From Haloactinomyces albus (GTDB lineage Bacteria; Actinomycetota; Actinomycetes; Mycobacteriales; Pseudonocardiaceae), in the NCBI RefSeq assembly GCF_031458135.1, contig NZ_JAVDXW010000001.1:4712001-4776000 (forward strand): a stretch of 64,000 bases of DNA. Direction: 5' to 3'. Position 1 is the first letter of the stretch. Every line of letters begins with the position of its first letter. The translations under genes and the position numbers were made by a program. Below the pieces are notes generated by a model that was not told the origin of the DNA, did not search any database, and was given only the letters and a program-made list of their open reading frames with translations. Positions 34,135 to 43,260 of the stretch are shown one piece after another.

Positions 34135-36270
34135 ATGCGCCTGTCCCAACGGAACTTCCCGGCACCCGAAAGTGGCACCGCAGCTGTGGGGGTGAGCGCC
34201 CGAAGCGTGGTGGAAGCGGAACCGGATGAGGCGGTCCCGGAGGTGATCGGTGCGTCGCTGGAGCGCCTCGATGGCCCCGCGAAGGTGACCGGTACCGCGC
34301 GGTATGCCTACGAGCATCCGGTCGAGGCGCCGGCTTACCTGCATCCGGTGCAGGCCACGATCGCGCGCGGACGAGTTGCCTCCGTCGACACCGGTGCGGC
34401 GGAGGCGGTGCCGGGTGTGCTCGCGGTACTCACGCACACCAACGCCCCCCGTTTGGCCAGTACCGAGGATGCCGAGCTGGCGGTGTTGCAGTCCGATGCC
34501 GTCGCTTTCCGAGGCCAGTTCGTGGCGGCCGTCGTGGCGGAAACGACGGAAAGCGCACGCCAAGCGGCGGATCTGGTCCGGGTCGACTATGCCGAGCAGC
34601 CCCACGAGGTCGAACTCGACGCAGCGGGCGGCACGCTCAACACCCGCACCGACAACGGTGATGTCGACGCGGCCATGGCGTCATCGGCGGTGACACTCGA
34701 TCGGACGTATACGACGCCGATGCAGCACAACAATCCGATGGAGCCGCACACGACCATCGCCCACTGGAGCGGGAGCGAACTGACCCTGCACGAATCCACT
34801 CAGGGGGTGTACTCGGTCCGCAGTGTCGTGGCTCCCGTGTTCGGGCTCGAGCCCGAACAGGTGCGAGTGCTCGCTCCGCACGTCGGAGGCGGATTCGGTT
34901 CGAAGGGACTGCCGCACGCCCCGCTCGTGCTCGCTGCGTTGGCTGCCCAGCGCAGCGGTGGTAGGCCGGTGAAGTACGCGGTGACCCGCAGGCAGATGTT
35001 CGCGCTGACCGGTCACCGCACTCCCACCAGCCAGCGGGTCCGACTGGCCGCCGATGCCGAGGGGCGGCTGACGGCGGTCGGCCACGATGCGCTGGAGCAC
35101 ACCTCGCGGATCAAGGAGTTCTCGGAGGGCAGTTCCACCGCGTCGGGCATCATGTACGCGGCGCCGAATCGCCGCGTCACCCAGCGGTTGGTGCCGTTGG
35201 ACGTGCCGGTGCCGTCGTGGATGCGCGCTCCGGGGCACTGCCCGGGGATGCATGCCCTGGAAACGGCCATGGACGAGATGGCTCAGGCCTGTGGGCTGGA
35301 CCCCGTCGAATTCCGCATCCGCAACGAACCCGAGATCGATCCCATTTCCGGATTGCCGTTTTCCAGCCGCAATCTGGTCGAGTGCCTGCGGGAAGGGGCA
35401 GACCGCTTCGGCTGGCAGCAGCGCGATCCCACCGCCGGTGTTCGGCGGGAAAACGGTTGGCTGATCGGTACCGGTGTGGCCGCCTCGACATATCCGACCC
35501 ACGTTTTTCCGGGTTCGAGGGCGCGAATTCGGTATGCGGACGGTCGATACGCGGTGCTCATCGGGGCGGCCGACATCGGTACCGGCGCGTGGACCGCGCT
35601 GGCTCAGATTGCCGCCGAGGCGCTGGAAGTCCCGTTCGACATGATCGATCCGCATCTCGGCAGCACCGAGTTCCCCGAGGCCACCGTGGCCGGGGGATCG
35701 ACGGGGATCACCTCCTGGGGTTCTGCGATCGTGCAGGCCGCGACGGTATTCCGTGACAAGTACGGCAAGCAGCCCCCCGAGGGAGCCGAAGCCGAGGGGG
35801 CAACGCAGCCGAACCCGGACACCGAGCGCTTCTCCATGCATGCTTTCGGCGCACAGTTCGCCGAGGTGCGGGTGCACGCCGATACCGGCGAGATCCGCGT
35901 GCCCAGAATGCTCGGTGTATTCGCCGCCGGGCGGATCGTCAACGCACGCACGGCTCGTTCGCAGTTCCTCGGCGGGATGACCATGGGACTGTCCATGGCG
36001 CTGCACGAACACAGCGTGCTGGATTCCCGCTTCGGGCATGTGGTCAACCACGACTTCGCGGGCTACCACGTCGCCTCGCACGCCGATGTGGATTCGATCG
36101 AGGCGACCTGGATCGATGAACACGATCCGCACGTCAACCCGATGGGTACCAAGGGGATCGGCGAGATCGGCATCGTCGGGGCTTCCGCGGCGATCGGCAA
36201 CGCCGCTTACCACGCCACCGGCATCCGTGTGCGTGATCTACCGCTCACCCCCGACAAATTCCTTCGTTGA
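34135..36270 (+). CDS. Molybdenum hydroxylase Mo-cofactor-binding subunit (PaoC/YagR type)
   Basis: This 711-aa catalytic subunit binds the molybdopterin cofactor, with LERLDGPAKVTGTARYAYE, TPMQHNNPMEPHTTIAHW, GGGFGSKGLPHAPLVLAALAA, RAPGHCPGMHALETAMDEMA, and the catalytic Glu at MGTKGIGEIGIVGASAAIGN near the C-terminus. Family members hydroxylate aldehydes or aromatic heterocycles using water. The ATG at 34135 has AAGGAGAAGG six bases upstream, fixing the start 14 codons after the first possible one. Together with the two preceding genes it forms a complete three-subunit enzyme. Substrate unknown; an aromatic aldehyde would fit the aromatic theme of the region. Confidence 0.93.
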   Translation: MRLSQRNFPAPESGTAAVGVSARSVVEAEPDEAVPEVIGASLERLDGPAKVTGTARYAYEHPVEAPAYLHPVQATIARGRVASVDTGAAEAVPGVLAVLTHTNAPRLASTEDAELAVLQSDAVAFRGQFVAAVVAETTESARQAADLVRVDYAEQPHEVELDAAGGTLNTRTDNGDVDAAMASSAVTLDRTYTTPMQHNNPMEPHTTIAHWSGSELTLHESTQGVYSVRSVVAPVFGLEPEQVRVLAPHVGGGFGSKGLPHAPLVLAALAAQRSGGRPVKYAVTRRQMFALTGHRTPTSQRVRLAADAEGRLTAVGHDALEHTSRIKEFSEGSSTASGIMYAAPNRRVTQRLVPLDVPVPSWMRAPGHCPGMHALETAMDEMAQACGLDPVEFRIRNEPEIDPISGLPFSSRNLVECLREGADRFGWQQRDPTAGVRRENGWLIGTGVAASTYPTHVFPGSRARIRYADGRYAVLIGAADIGTGAWTALAQIAAEALEVPFDMIDPHLGSTEFPEATVAGGSTGITSWGSAIVQAATVFRDKYGKQPPEGAEAEGATQPNPDTERFSMHAFGAQFAEVRVHADTGEIRVPRMLGVFAAGRIVNARTARSQFLGGMTMGLSMALHEHSVLDSRFGHVVNHDFAGYHVASHADVDSIEATWIDEHDPHVNPMGTKGIGEIGIVGASAAIGNAAYHATGIRVRDLPLTPDKFLR

Positions 36271-36486
36271 GCTTCTTTCGCCGAGGTCGGCGTGTCGAGC
36301 ATCGATGATCGGTTCCGGCTGTCCGAGGCCGAGTTCGTATCCTGGCTCCCGACATTCGGGCACCGCCATCGGCGGATAGCCTGGAAGCAGCGTGAATTGG
36401 CCGTGCCCGGAGGGCAGGCATCCGGCTTCGCCCGACCATGGTGGGCCGGTGCTGGCGAGGCCACTCCACTCGACGAAGGGAGCACC

Positions 36487-37503
36487 GTGTTCAGCGACGA
36501 TATGCGGCTGATCGCACAACAGATGGTCGCCCGGGGCAAAGGCATCCTCGCGGCGGACGAGAGCACCGGGACGATGGACAAGCGCCTGCATGCGGAGGGT
36601 CTCGAGTCCACCGAAGAGGTGCGGCGGCAGTACCGTGAGCTGATCGTGTCCACGCCGAAGCTCGATAGTTCGATCAGCGGTGTGATCCTGTTCGACGAGA
36701 CGATCCGCCAGTCCTCATCGGAGGGGGCTCCGCTGCGCCGGATCGTGGCGGACAACGGGGTCCTCCCCGGAATCAAGGTGGACAAGGGAGCCAAGCCGCT
36801 TGCCGGGAGCAGCGGTGAGAAGGTCACGGAGGGGCTGGACGGTCTTCGCGACCGCCTCGCCGAGTATGTTGACCTCGGTATGACGTTCACCAAGTGGCGG
36901 GCGGTGCTCGACATTGGCGAGGGGCGCCCGAGCGCGCACGCCATCCATGCCAATGCGCACGCGCTGGGACGGTATGCGGCCTTGTCGCAGGAAGCCGGTC
37001 TGGTGCCGATCGTCGAACCCGAAGTTTTGATGGATGGTGATCACTCGCTGCAGGCCGCGGAGGAAGCGACCACACGGACCCTGCGGGTGATCTTCGACGA
37101 GCTGGCCAAGCAGAACGTCGAATTGGAGGCCATGGTCCTCAAACCGAATATGGTGGTGGCGGGCAAGGACCACGAGCACCAGCCGAGCTCCGCGGAAGTC
37201 GCCGAGGCCACTGTGCGCACGCTGCGGCGTACAGTACCCGCTGCGGTACCGGGTATCGCGTTCCTCTCGGGCGGCCAGAGCGATGAAATGGCCACGAGGA
37301 ACCTGAATGCGATCAACCAGCTCGGCCCGCTGCCCTGGCAAGTCACCTTCTCGTTCGGCCGGGGACTTCTTGCGCCCACGCTGCACGAGTGGGCTGGCAA
37401 GCCCGAGAATGTCACTCGGGCGCAGGAGACGCTGGCCCATCGGGGGAGGCTGAACGCAGCTGCCCGCGACGGTCGCTACGATGCGGCGCTGGAACACGCC
37501 TGA
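36487..37503 (+). CDS. Class I fructose-bisphosphate aldolase
   Basis: This 338-aa enzyme cleaves fructose-1,6-bisphosphate through a Schiff base. Signatures: ARGKGILAADESTGTMDKRL near residues 14-33, GVILFDETIRQ, TFTKWRAVLDIGEG near 135-148 with a conserved Lys, VPIVEPEVLMDGDHSL near 175-190, and the Schiff-base lysine in MVLKPNMVVAGKDHE near 217. FLSGGQSDEMATRNLNA follows. The GTG at 36487 after GAAGGGAGCACC fits the family N-terminus; the long upstream extension is unlike any aldolase. A strong hairpin follows the gene. Class I enzymes are less usual in actinomycetes, which mostly use class II. Confidence 0.92.
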   Translation: MFSDDMRLIAQQMVARGKGILAADESTGTMDKRLHAEGLESTEEVRRQYRELIVSTPKLDSSISGVILFDETIRQSSSEGAPLRRIVADNGVLPGIKVDKGAKPLAGSSGEKVTEGLDGLRDRLAEYVDLGMTFTKWRAVLDIGEGRPSAHAIHANAHALGRYAALSQEAGLVPIVEPEVLMDGDHSLQAAEEATTRTLRVIFDELAKQNVELEAMVLKPNMVVAGKDHEHQPSSAEVAEATVRTLRRTVPAAVPGIAFLSGGQSDEMATRNLNAINQLGPLPWQVTFSFGRGLLAPTLHEWAGKPENVTRAQETLAHRGRLNAAARDGRYDAALEHA

Positions 37504-37547
37504 CCGGCGTCAACGGTCGCGTGCCCGAATCCGGTCGGTGACTGCTT

Positions 37548-37587
37548 GCGGCCGCTGGGGTGGTGGCTTCACCACCCCAGCGGCCGC
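37548..37587. terminator. Strong bidirectional hairpin terminator
   Basis: An 18-nt arm, GCGGCCGCTGGGGTGGTG, pairs perfectly with its reverse complement around a GCTT loop, and flanking bases can extend the stem further. It lies between the aldolase gene (+, stop 37503) and the convergent nuclease-family gene (-, stop 37666), so it can terminate both. No T-tract. Confidence 0.9.
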
Positions 37588-37665
37588 AGGTCGGCCGATG
37601 AGGTGCGATCACTGTCGGTGAGAAACTCGCCGTGCTCGCGCTGTGCCGTTCGCCGGCTCGGGCGG

Positions 37666-38172
37666 TCATGGGGGATTGTCGCCGAAGTCTTCCGGAGAGA
37701 TCTGGTCCAGGAACGTCCGGAACTGGGCGATTTGGTCTTCCGACTGCTGAGGGCTTGCCGCGGTCTCATCGGTGATGTCGCCTGCGGGGATACCGTGCTC
37801 GGCCAGGAGAGTGTCGTCGGCGACGAGCGGAGTCTCGGTGCGCACCGCGAGGGCAACCGCATCGCTGGGGCGGGCCGACACGATCGTGTTGTCGGGGAAC
37901 ACCAGTTCAGCGTAGAAGGTCTCCTCCCGCAGTTCCGTGATCCGAACTTGCTCCACGTGCGTACCCAGAGCCCGGATGACATCGCCGAGCAGGTCGTGGG
38001 TCAGTGGTCGGGGTGGGCGTTGCTGGGTGCGGGCCAGGGTGATGGCCATCGCCTCGGCCTCGCCGATGCCCAGTGCCAAGCACCGTTGGCCCGTGGTTTC
38101 TCGTAACAGCAAGAGGGGGGTGTGCTCCGGCTCCGTGAGCCCCACCGTCTGGATGTGCATTGGCAACCACAC
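37666..38172 (-). CDS. Bifunctional nuclease family protein (BFN/DUF151)
   Basis: This 168-aa protein is a BFN domain protein related to mycobacterial Rv1829: HTPLLLLRETTGQRCLALGIGEAEAMAI, RPLTHDLLGDVIRALG, ETFYAELVFPDNTIVSARPSDAVALAVRTETPL, and the C-terminal FRTFLDQISPEDFGDN. Plant relatives show RNase/DNase activity, but no bacterial role is settled. The GTG at 38172 is preferred because GAGGAGG stands nine bases upstream; an ATG at 38160 is closer to the conserved start of homologues. Convergent with the aldolase across the strong terminator. Confidence 0.9.
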   Translation of the reverse strand: MWLPMHIQTVGLTEPEHTPLLLLRETTGQRCLALGIGEAEAMAITLARTQQRPPRPLTHDLLGDVIRALGTHVEQVRITELREETFYAELVFPDNTIVSARPSDAVALAVRTETPLVADDTLLAEHGIPAGDITDETAASPQQSEDQIAQFRTFLDQISPEDFGDNPP

Positions 38173-38416
38173 CGCGCTGCACCTCCTCGATCAACTGCCC
38201 ATCCCCGTGCCTGCCGATCGACATGGGGCGGACGTTCCGCCCGGCCGTGCCGAACACCGGATGGCCTCCCGCACGAGTCTTCCCATACCACCATAAGACT
38301 CCTCGATATTCACGAGGGCAGTACGTGCGGACAGTGCGCTGTGTCACAACGGATCCGCGCGTGGTGATCGAAGTGTCGCGCGGCAGCGGACCAGCCTGTC
38401 CTCGGGTGATGTTGAC

Positions 38417-39217
38417 TCAGGACGGGATTCGGTGGCTGATGATGGGAGTGGGCGCGGGAGTGTGCAGAGCACGAGTGATCGCTCGTGCCGCGGATTGCAC
38501 GACGGGTCTCAGCATGGCCGATTGTGCGCCTTCGGCGCGGACCACGAGGGAGACCGCGGCGACCACGGAACCGTCCTGACCCAGCACCGGCGCAGCCACC
38601 GAGAGGGCATCGACGGTGACCTGGCCATCGCTGACGGCGAAGCCGCTTTGCCGAATGCTGGCGAGTTTCTCCCGCAACGCGGCCGGGTCGGTGATGGTTT
38701 TGGGGGAATAGCGGTCCAGTGGCGCATCGAGCAGTTCCTGCTGGACCTCGACGGGTGCGTGAGCGAGAAGCACCAGCCCGACTCCGGTGGCGTGCAGGGC
38801 GAACCGGCCGCCGACACGCGTCCACACGGGTACGGCACGGCGGCCCGCGATGCGTTCGACGAAGACGACCTCGGTGCCTTCCCGGACGGCGAGTTGGACG
38901 TTCTCCCTGGTGAACTCGTAGAGGTCCTCGAGGAACGGCATGGCCGCCTCACGCAATCCCAGCCCACGCGGTGCGAGGGAACCGACTTCCCACAGCCGTA
39001 GCCCGATGCGATAGCGCCCGCCGGGGGCGTGCTCCAGCGCGCCCCATTCGAGCAATTCGGCCACCCGACGGTGTGCGGTGGGCAGCGATACCCCGGAACG
39101 CCGTGCCAGCTCACTGAGTGTCATTTCCGGTGTGTCGGGGGTGAAGGCCTCGAGTAGCGCAAGTACCTTGGCGGTCACCGACCGGCTCGCACCCGGTGTT
39201 CGGTCGACGGATGTCAT
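38417..39217 (-). CDS. IclR family transcriptional regulator
   Basis: This 266-aa regulator has an IclR winged HTH (MTLSELARRSGVSLPTAHRRVAELLEWGALEH, about 33-64) and an effector domain containing LREAAMPFLEDLYEFTRENVQLAVREGTEVVFVERI, HATGVGLVLLAHAP and the closing SVAAPVLGQDGSVVAAVSLV. ATG 39217 is preceded by GAGG at a good distance. It is divergent from the aromatic-acid symporter gene at 39564, the usual arrangement for IclR regulators of aromatic catabolism such as PcaR, so control of that transporter is likely. Confidence 0.9.
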   Translation of the reverse strand: MTSVDRTPGASRSVTAKVLALLEAFTPDTPEMTLSELARRSGVSLPTAHRRVAELLEWGALEHAPGGRYRIGLRLWEVGSLAPRGLGLREAAMPFLEDLYEFTRENVQLAVREGTEVVFVERIAGRRAVPVWTRVGGRFALHATGVGLVLLAHAPVEVQQELLDAPLDRYSPKTITDPAALREKLASIRQSGFAVSDGQVTVDALSVAAPVLGQDGSVVAAVSLVVRAEGAQSAMLRPVVQSAARAITRALHTPAPTPIISHRIPS

Positions 39218-39431
39218 TGCTGCCTCATTTTCGCGCCGGCGTGCGCGCTGTTCACACGTCATCGGGTCCGCTGGACAGTAGCCCTCGCAGGTAAACGCCG
39301 CCAACCTCTGGAGAGTACTGCCGAGTTTCGATACCGGCGTGCCACCCTGCTCGAGTACCTCCTCGGCAATCACAGCGACGAATGCGGGATCTTGCCGACA
39401 AACCCTTTCAGGAGTTGAAAACGGGGGTGGT

Positions 39432-39445
39432 GTTGCGGACACAAC
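39432..39445. promoter_or_regulatory. Candidate IclR operator between divergent iclR and symporter genes
   Basis: GTTG and CAAC are arranged as GTTG-N6-CAAC inside the 346-bp divergent gap (39218-39563), roughly 120 bp before the symporter start. IclR-family proteins often bind such short spaced inverted repeats. No other gene or hairpin was found in this gap. The call rests on position and symmetry alone. Confidence 0.3.
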
Positions 39446-39563
39446 GACAGAACACTGCGGCAACTCGTGAGCAAGGACACCGCAGCCGACCAACAGAAGG
39501 GCCGCATCCCATGAGCACTTTCGTGCAAGCTGCATCCGTCGTGGCCGGGCCGGGTGAGTGCAG

Positions 39564-40943
39564 ATGAAGCATCCACTGAGCGTCGCCCTCGATGAGGGGC
39601 CGATGAAGCGGTTCCAGTGGTCCGCGGTCGCGATCTGCATTCTGCTCAACATGCTCGACGGGTTCGACGTGCTCGTCATGGCCTTCACCGCCAACGCGGT
39701 GTCGCAGGAGTTCGCCCTCAGTGGAGCGCTGCTCGGGGTGCTGCTGTCGGCAGGCCTGTTCGGCATGGCAGGCGGGTCGTTGTTCATCGCGCCCTGGGCC
39801 GACAGATTCGGCCGCAGACCCGTGATCATGGCCTGCCTCGTGGTCGCGAGCCTCGGTATGCTGCTGTCCGCAGCCAGTCAGTCTCCGACTCAACTCGCGC
39901 TGCTGAGGGTGATCACAGGACTCGGCATCGGCGGGATCCTGGCCTGCAGTAATGTCATCGCCAGCGAGTACGCCTCCAAACGTTGGCGTGCCCTGGCCGT
40001 GAGCCTCAACTCCACCGGCTACGCCTTGGGGGCCACCCTCGGTGGCACGATCGCGGTCGTCCTGCTGGGCTCCTTCGGCTGGCGCTCGGTGTTCCTCTTC
40101 GGCGGAATCGCCACTGCGGCCGCTCTCGTGCTGGTGTTCTTCTGGTTGCCGGAATCCCTGGATTTCCTGGTGACCAGGCAGCCGTCGCGCGCACTGCAGC
40201 GGATCAACGCGCTGGCTCGCCGGCTCGGGCAGGCTCCCCTCGACCGCCTTCCGGAACGTTCCAGCTCGGCTCCATCAGGCACCGGAGCCAACGTGCGTGC
40301 ACTGTTCACACCACGCCTGCGACGTCCCACGTTGCTGTTGTGGGTGGCTTTCTTCTGCGTGATGTTCGGTTTCTACTTCGTCACGAGCTGGACGCCGAAG
40401 CTGTTGATCGAAGCCGGTCTCTCACAGACCCAGGGCGTCACCGGCGGGATGCTGCTGAACCTGGGCGGAATCTTCGGTGCGGCAGCGGTGGGTGCGCTCG
40501 CGGCGCGATTCCTGTTGCGCAACGTGATGATCAGCTATCTGGTCGCCACCGCCGTGCTGCTCGCCGTGTTCATCGCTTCGACCTCGTCGCTGGCTCTGGC
40601 CTTCGTTCTCGGTGCGCTGATCGGTCTGCTCGTCAACGGCTGTGTCGCAGGGCTCTACGCCGTAGCCCCGAGCCTCTACGACGCCTCGGTACGTACGACC
40701 GGGGTCGGATTCGCGATCGGGATCGGCCGTGCCGGGGCGATCCTGTCACCGACCATCGCCGGAGTACTGCTCGATGCCAACTGGCTGCCGAAGCATCTTT
40801 ACATCGCCGTCGGCGTGGTGTTCCTGGCAACAGCGGCCGTGCTGCTGTTGCTGCGCCCCGACAATGGGGACAGCACCACCTCGCGGGAATCGGTCACGCC
40901 GGCGGAGGAGCCCGCAGCCGGCGAACCGCGAATCTCCGGCTAG
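39564..40943 (+). CDS. MFS aromatic acid:H+ symporter (AAHS family)
   Basis: This 459-aa protein has twelve membrane helices. The first carries ILLNMLDGFDVLVMAFTANA, the Asp-containing AAHS signature of PcaK/BenK/ShiA-like carriers, followed by the MFS loop ADRFGRRPVIM and RVITGLGIGGILACSNVIASEYASKRWRALAV. It should import a hydroxylated aromatic or alicyclic acid with protons. The divergent IclR gene and the dehydroshikimate dehydratase and shikimate dehydrogenase genes 8-10 kb downstream suggest quinate, shikimate, protocatechuate or 4-hydroxybenzoate (inference). ATG 39564 is chosen over GTG 39558. Confidence 0.88.
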   Translation: MKHPLSVALDEGPMKRFQWSAVAICILLNMLDGFDVLVMAFTANAVSQEFALSGALLGVLLSAGLFGMAGGSLFIAPWADRFGRRPVIMACLVVASLGMLLSAASQSPTQLALLRVITGLGIGGILACSNVIASEYASKRWRALAVSLNSTGYALGATLGGTIAVVLLGSFGWRSVFLFGGIATAAALVLVFFWLPESLDFLVTRQPSRALQRINALARRLGQAPLDRLPERSSSAPSGTGANVRALFTPRLRRPTLLLWVAFFCVMFGFYFVTSWTPKLLIEAGLSQTQGVTGGMLLNLGGIFGAAAVGALAARFLLRNVMISYLVATAVLLAVFIASTSSLALAFVLGALIGLLVNGCVAGLYAVAPSLYDASVRTTGVGFAIGIGRAGAILSPTIAGVLLDANWLPKHLYIAVGVVFLATAAVLLLLRPDNGDSTTSRESVTPAEEPAAGEPRISG

Positions 40944-41034
40944 CCGTATGCGGTCGTGCACAAACTATTTCATTCACTGAAAACAGGGATCGACTGTAAG
41001 CGGGCCATCCGGCGAAAGTTCCCTCCGCATGTCC

Positions 41035-41057
41035 ACACCTTCAACGGGTGAAGGTGT
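41035..41057. other. Perfect hairpin between symporter and metE-like genes
   Basis: ACACCTTCA and TGAAGGTGT form a 9-bp perfect stem with an ACGGG loop, 91 bp after the symporter stop and about 70 bp before the MetE-like start. It may terminate the symporter transcript or act as a leader element for the methyltransferase gene. The 182-bp gap holds no gene, and I saw no SAM or cobalamin riboswitch core. Confidence 0.5.
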
Positions 41058-41125
41058 CGGAACCACAACCGAAAATCCAGGAAATCAGCACCGCGTCGTC
41101 TTTTTGAGTCTGCGAGGTTCCACGC

Positions 41126-42244
41126 ATGTCCAGTCCCCGCACCACGCCGCCCTTCCGCGCCGACCATGTGGGAAGCCTGCTCCGGCCGCCTTACTTGCTG
41201 GAAGCCCGGAAGCAGTACGACGCCGGGCAGATCAGTGCGGAAGAACTGCACTCCGTCGAGGACAAGGCCATCCGCGAGACGGTGCAGCGGCAAGCCGACA
41301 TCGGACTGCGCAGCGCCACCGACGGTGAATTCCGCCGCAGTTCCTGGCACATGGACTTCATCTACCAGCTCGGTGGCATCACGCAGTCCGACGAGCACAT
41401 GCACGTGGAGTTCCGCAACTCCGACGGCACACTGGACTTCTCACCCGCCGCGATGCGAGTCAACGACAAGATTACCCTGGACAGGACGATCTTTGCCGAC
41501 GACTTCCGCTTCCTGCAGGAGAACACCGACGCGACGGCGAAGCTCACCATCCCCTCGCCGAGCATGGTGCACTACCGCGGCGGCAGGGCGCAGCTCGACT
41601 CCGACGTGTACCCGGACGAGGAGCAGTTCTGGGCCGACCTCACCGCGGCGTACTCCGAGCAGATCCGCCGCATCGGTGAGCAGGGATGCCGCTACCTGCA
41701 GCTCGACGACACCAGCCTCGCCTACCTCAACGACCCGAGGCAGCGTGAGCTCATCGCCAACCGTGGTGACGATGCCGAGCACCAGCACGAGCACTACATC
41801 CGCCAGCTCAACAAGGCGCTGGCCGGTCGGCCCGAGGGCCTGCACATCACCACCCACATGTGCCGGGGCAACTTCCAGTCCTCCTGGGTGGCCGAAGGCA
41901 GTTACGAGTTCGTGGCCGAGGTTCTGTTCAACGAACTGGCGGTGGACGGTTTCTTCATGGAGTTCGATGATGCGCGCTCCGGTGGTTTCGAACCCCTGCG
42001 GTTCGTACCGCCGGACAAGCAGGTCGTGCTCGGCCTGGTCACCACCAAGAACGGTGAACTGGAGAGCAAGGACGACCTCAAGCGGCGCATCGACGAGGCA
42101 AGCAAGTACGTCGACCTCGACCAGCTCTGCCTGTCGCCGCAGTGCGGATTCTCCTCCACCGTGGAGGGCAACGCGCTGACGCAGGAACAACAGTGGGCGA
42201 AGTTGGAGCTCATCGTCGAGACCGCCGAGGAGGTCTGGGGCTGA
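41126..42244 (+). CDS. MetE C-terminal-like cobalamin-independent methyltransferase
   Basis: This 372-aa protein matches the catalytic barrel of MetE: FRADHVGSLLRPPYLLEA at the N-terminus and DGEFRRSSWHMDF near 70. The zinc site is complete: His and Cys in ITTHMCRGNF, Glu in FFMEFDDARSGG, and Cys in LSPQCGFSSTVEGN. It lacks the N-terminal half of full-length MetE (about 750 aa), so it belongs to the short MetE-like group. Family members transfer methyl groups to thiols; homocysteine as acceptor and the donor are not certain. It is read after an aromatic transporter, so methyl transfer linked to aromatic methyl ethers is an alternative idea. Confidence 0.85.
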   Translation: MSSPRTTPPFRADHVGSLLRPPYLLEARKQYDAGQISAEELHSVEDKAIRETVQRQADIGLRSATDGEFRRSSWHMDFIYQLGGITQSDEHMHVEFRNSDGTLDFSPAAMRVNDKITLDRTIFADDFRFLQENTDATAKLTIPSPSMVHYRGGRAQLDSDVYPDEEQFWADLTAAYSEQIRRIGEQGCRYLQLDDTSLAYLNDPRQRELIANRGDDAEHQHEHYIRQLNKALAGRPEGLHITTHMCRGNFQSSWVAEGSYEFVAEVLFNELAVDGFFMEFDDARSGGFEPLRFVPPDKQVVLGLVTTKNGELESKDDLKRRIDEASKYVDLDQLCLSPQCGFSSTVEGNALTQEQQWAKLELIVETAEEVWG

Positions 42245-42398
42245 CCAAGCCGGACGCTCCGTGTGGGGCGAGGCAGGTGTCCTCGCCCCGCACGGGGGAC
42301 GTCGCCGACGGTGCCGGAGTCGACCGCCAAGCCGCGAACGTCGCTATGCTGTCCGTTGACCGAGGTGTCACTGTTGCCGCTGGGCCGATGGAGTGCGC

Positions 42399-43235
42399 AT
42401 GGTTGCCGAGGACCGCCAGCCGGTACCCGACGAGCCGGACGTCGATCTCACCCGCCCGAATGCGGCGCGGATGTATGACTACTACCTGGGCGGAGATGCC
42501 CACTTTGCCGCCGACCGCGAGGCTGCCGACCGGGCACTGGCCCGGTTCCCGCACGCTGCGGGCTCGGCACGAGCCAATCGGGCGTTCCTGGACCGTGCAG
42601 TGCGCGCATGTCTGCAGAAGGGCATCCGCCAGTTCCTCGATCTGGGCTCCGGCGTGCCGACGGTGGGCAACGTGCACGAGATCGCCCACCACCACGATCC
42701 CGAGGCCCGGGTGGCCTATGTGGATAATGAGCCGGTTGCCGTGGCCCACGGGGATCGGCTCATGGCCGAGAATCCGCTGGTGACGGTTACCCTTGCCGAC
42801 CTGCGGAATCCGCGCGAGGTGCTGGCCGCCCCAGGAGTGGCCGGATTGCTGGATTTTCGGCAGCCGGTCGCGGTGCTCATGGTGGCGGTGCTGCACTTCG
42901 TCTCCGACGAGGCCGATCCCACCGGGATCGTGGCCACCTACCGCGAGGCCTTGCCCGCAGGCAGCGCCTTGGTGCTTTCGCACATCAGCGACGACCAGCC
43001 CACCGAGGAGCTGGCTGCCCCACATCGCGCCGTCGCCGAGGTCTACCGCACCAGCTCCACCCCGGCCCACCTGCGTGATTACCCGGCCATTGCGGCCCTG
43101 TTCACCGGCTTCGAGGTTCTCGCTCCGGGAGTGGTCGATGCCCGGCACTGGCGCCCCGACGAGCCCCGAGCCTTGGAGCAGGACCCCTGCGGCTTCTACG
43201 CCGGAGTCGGGTGGCTGCCTCGGCCGTCGGCGTGA
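42399..43235 (+). CDS. SAM-dependent methyltransferase (Methyltransf_19/DUF574)
   Basis: This 278-aa protein starts with the family-specific DLTRPNAARMYDYYLGGDAHFAADREAADR, then the SAM site FLDLGSGVPTVGNVHEIA, VAYVDNEPVAVAHG, and VAVLMVAVLHFVSDEADP. The group is largely confined to actinomycetes, often in many copies, with unknown substrates. ATG 42399 follows ATGGAG at five bases. It is convergent with the AraC-type gene, 25 bp away. There is no operon partner, so its role cannot be inferred. Confidence 0.88.
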   Translation: MVAEDRQPVPDEPDVDLTRPNAARMYDYYLGGDAHFAADREAADRALARFPHAAGSARANRAFLDRAVRACLQKGIRQFLDLGSGVPTVGNVHEIAHHHDPEARVAYVDNEPVAVAHGDRLMAENPLVTVTLADLRNPREVLAAPGVAGLLDFRQPVAVLMVAVLHFVSDEADPTGIVATYREALPAGSALVLSHISDDQPTEELAAPHRAVAEVYRTSSTPAHLRDYPAIAALFTGFEVLAPGVVDARHWRPDEPRALEQDPCGFYAGVGWLPRPSA

Positions 43236-43260
43236 TGCGGCGGGCACCGACGTGCCCCCT

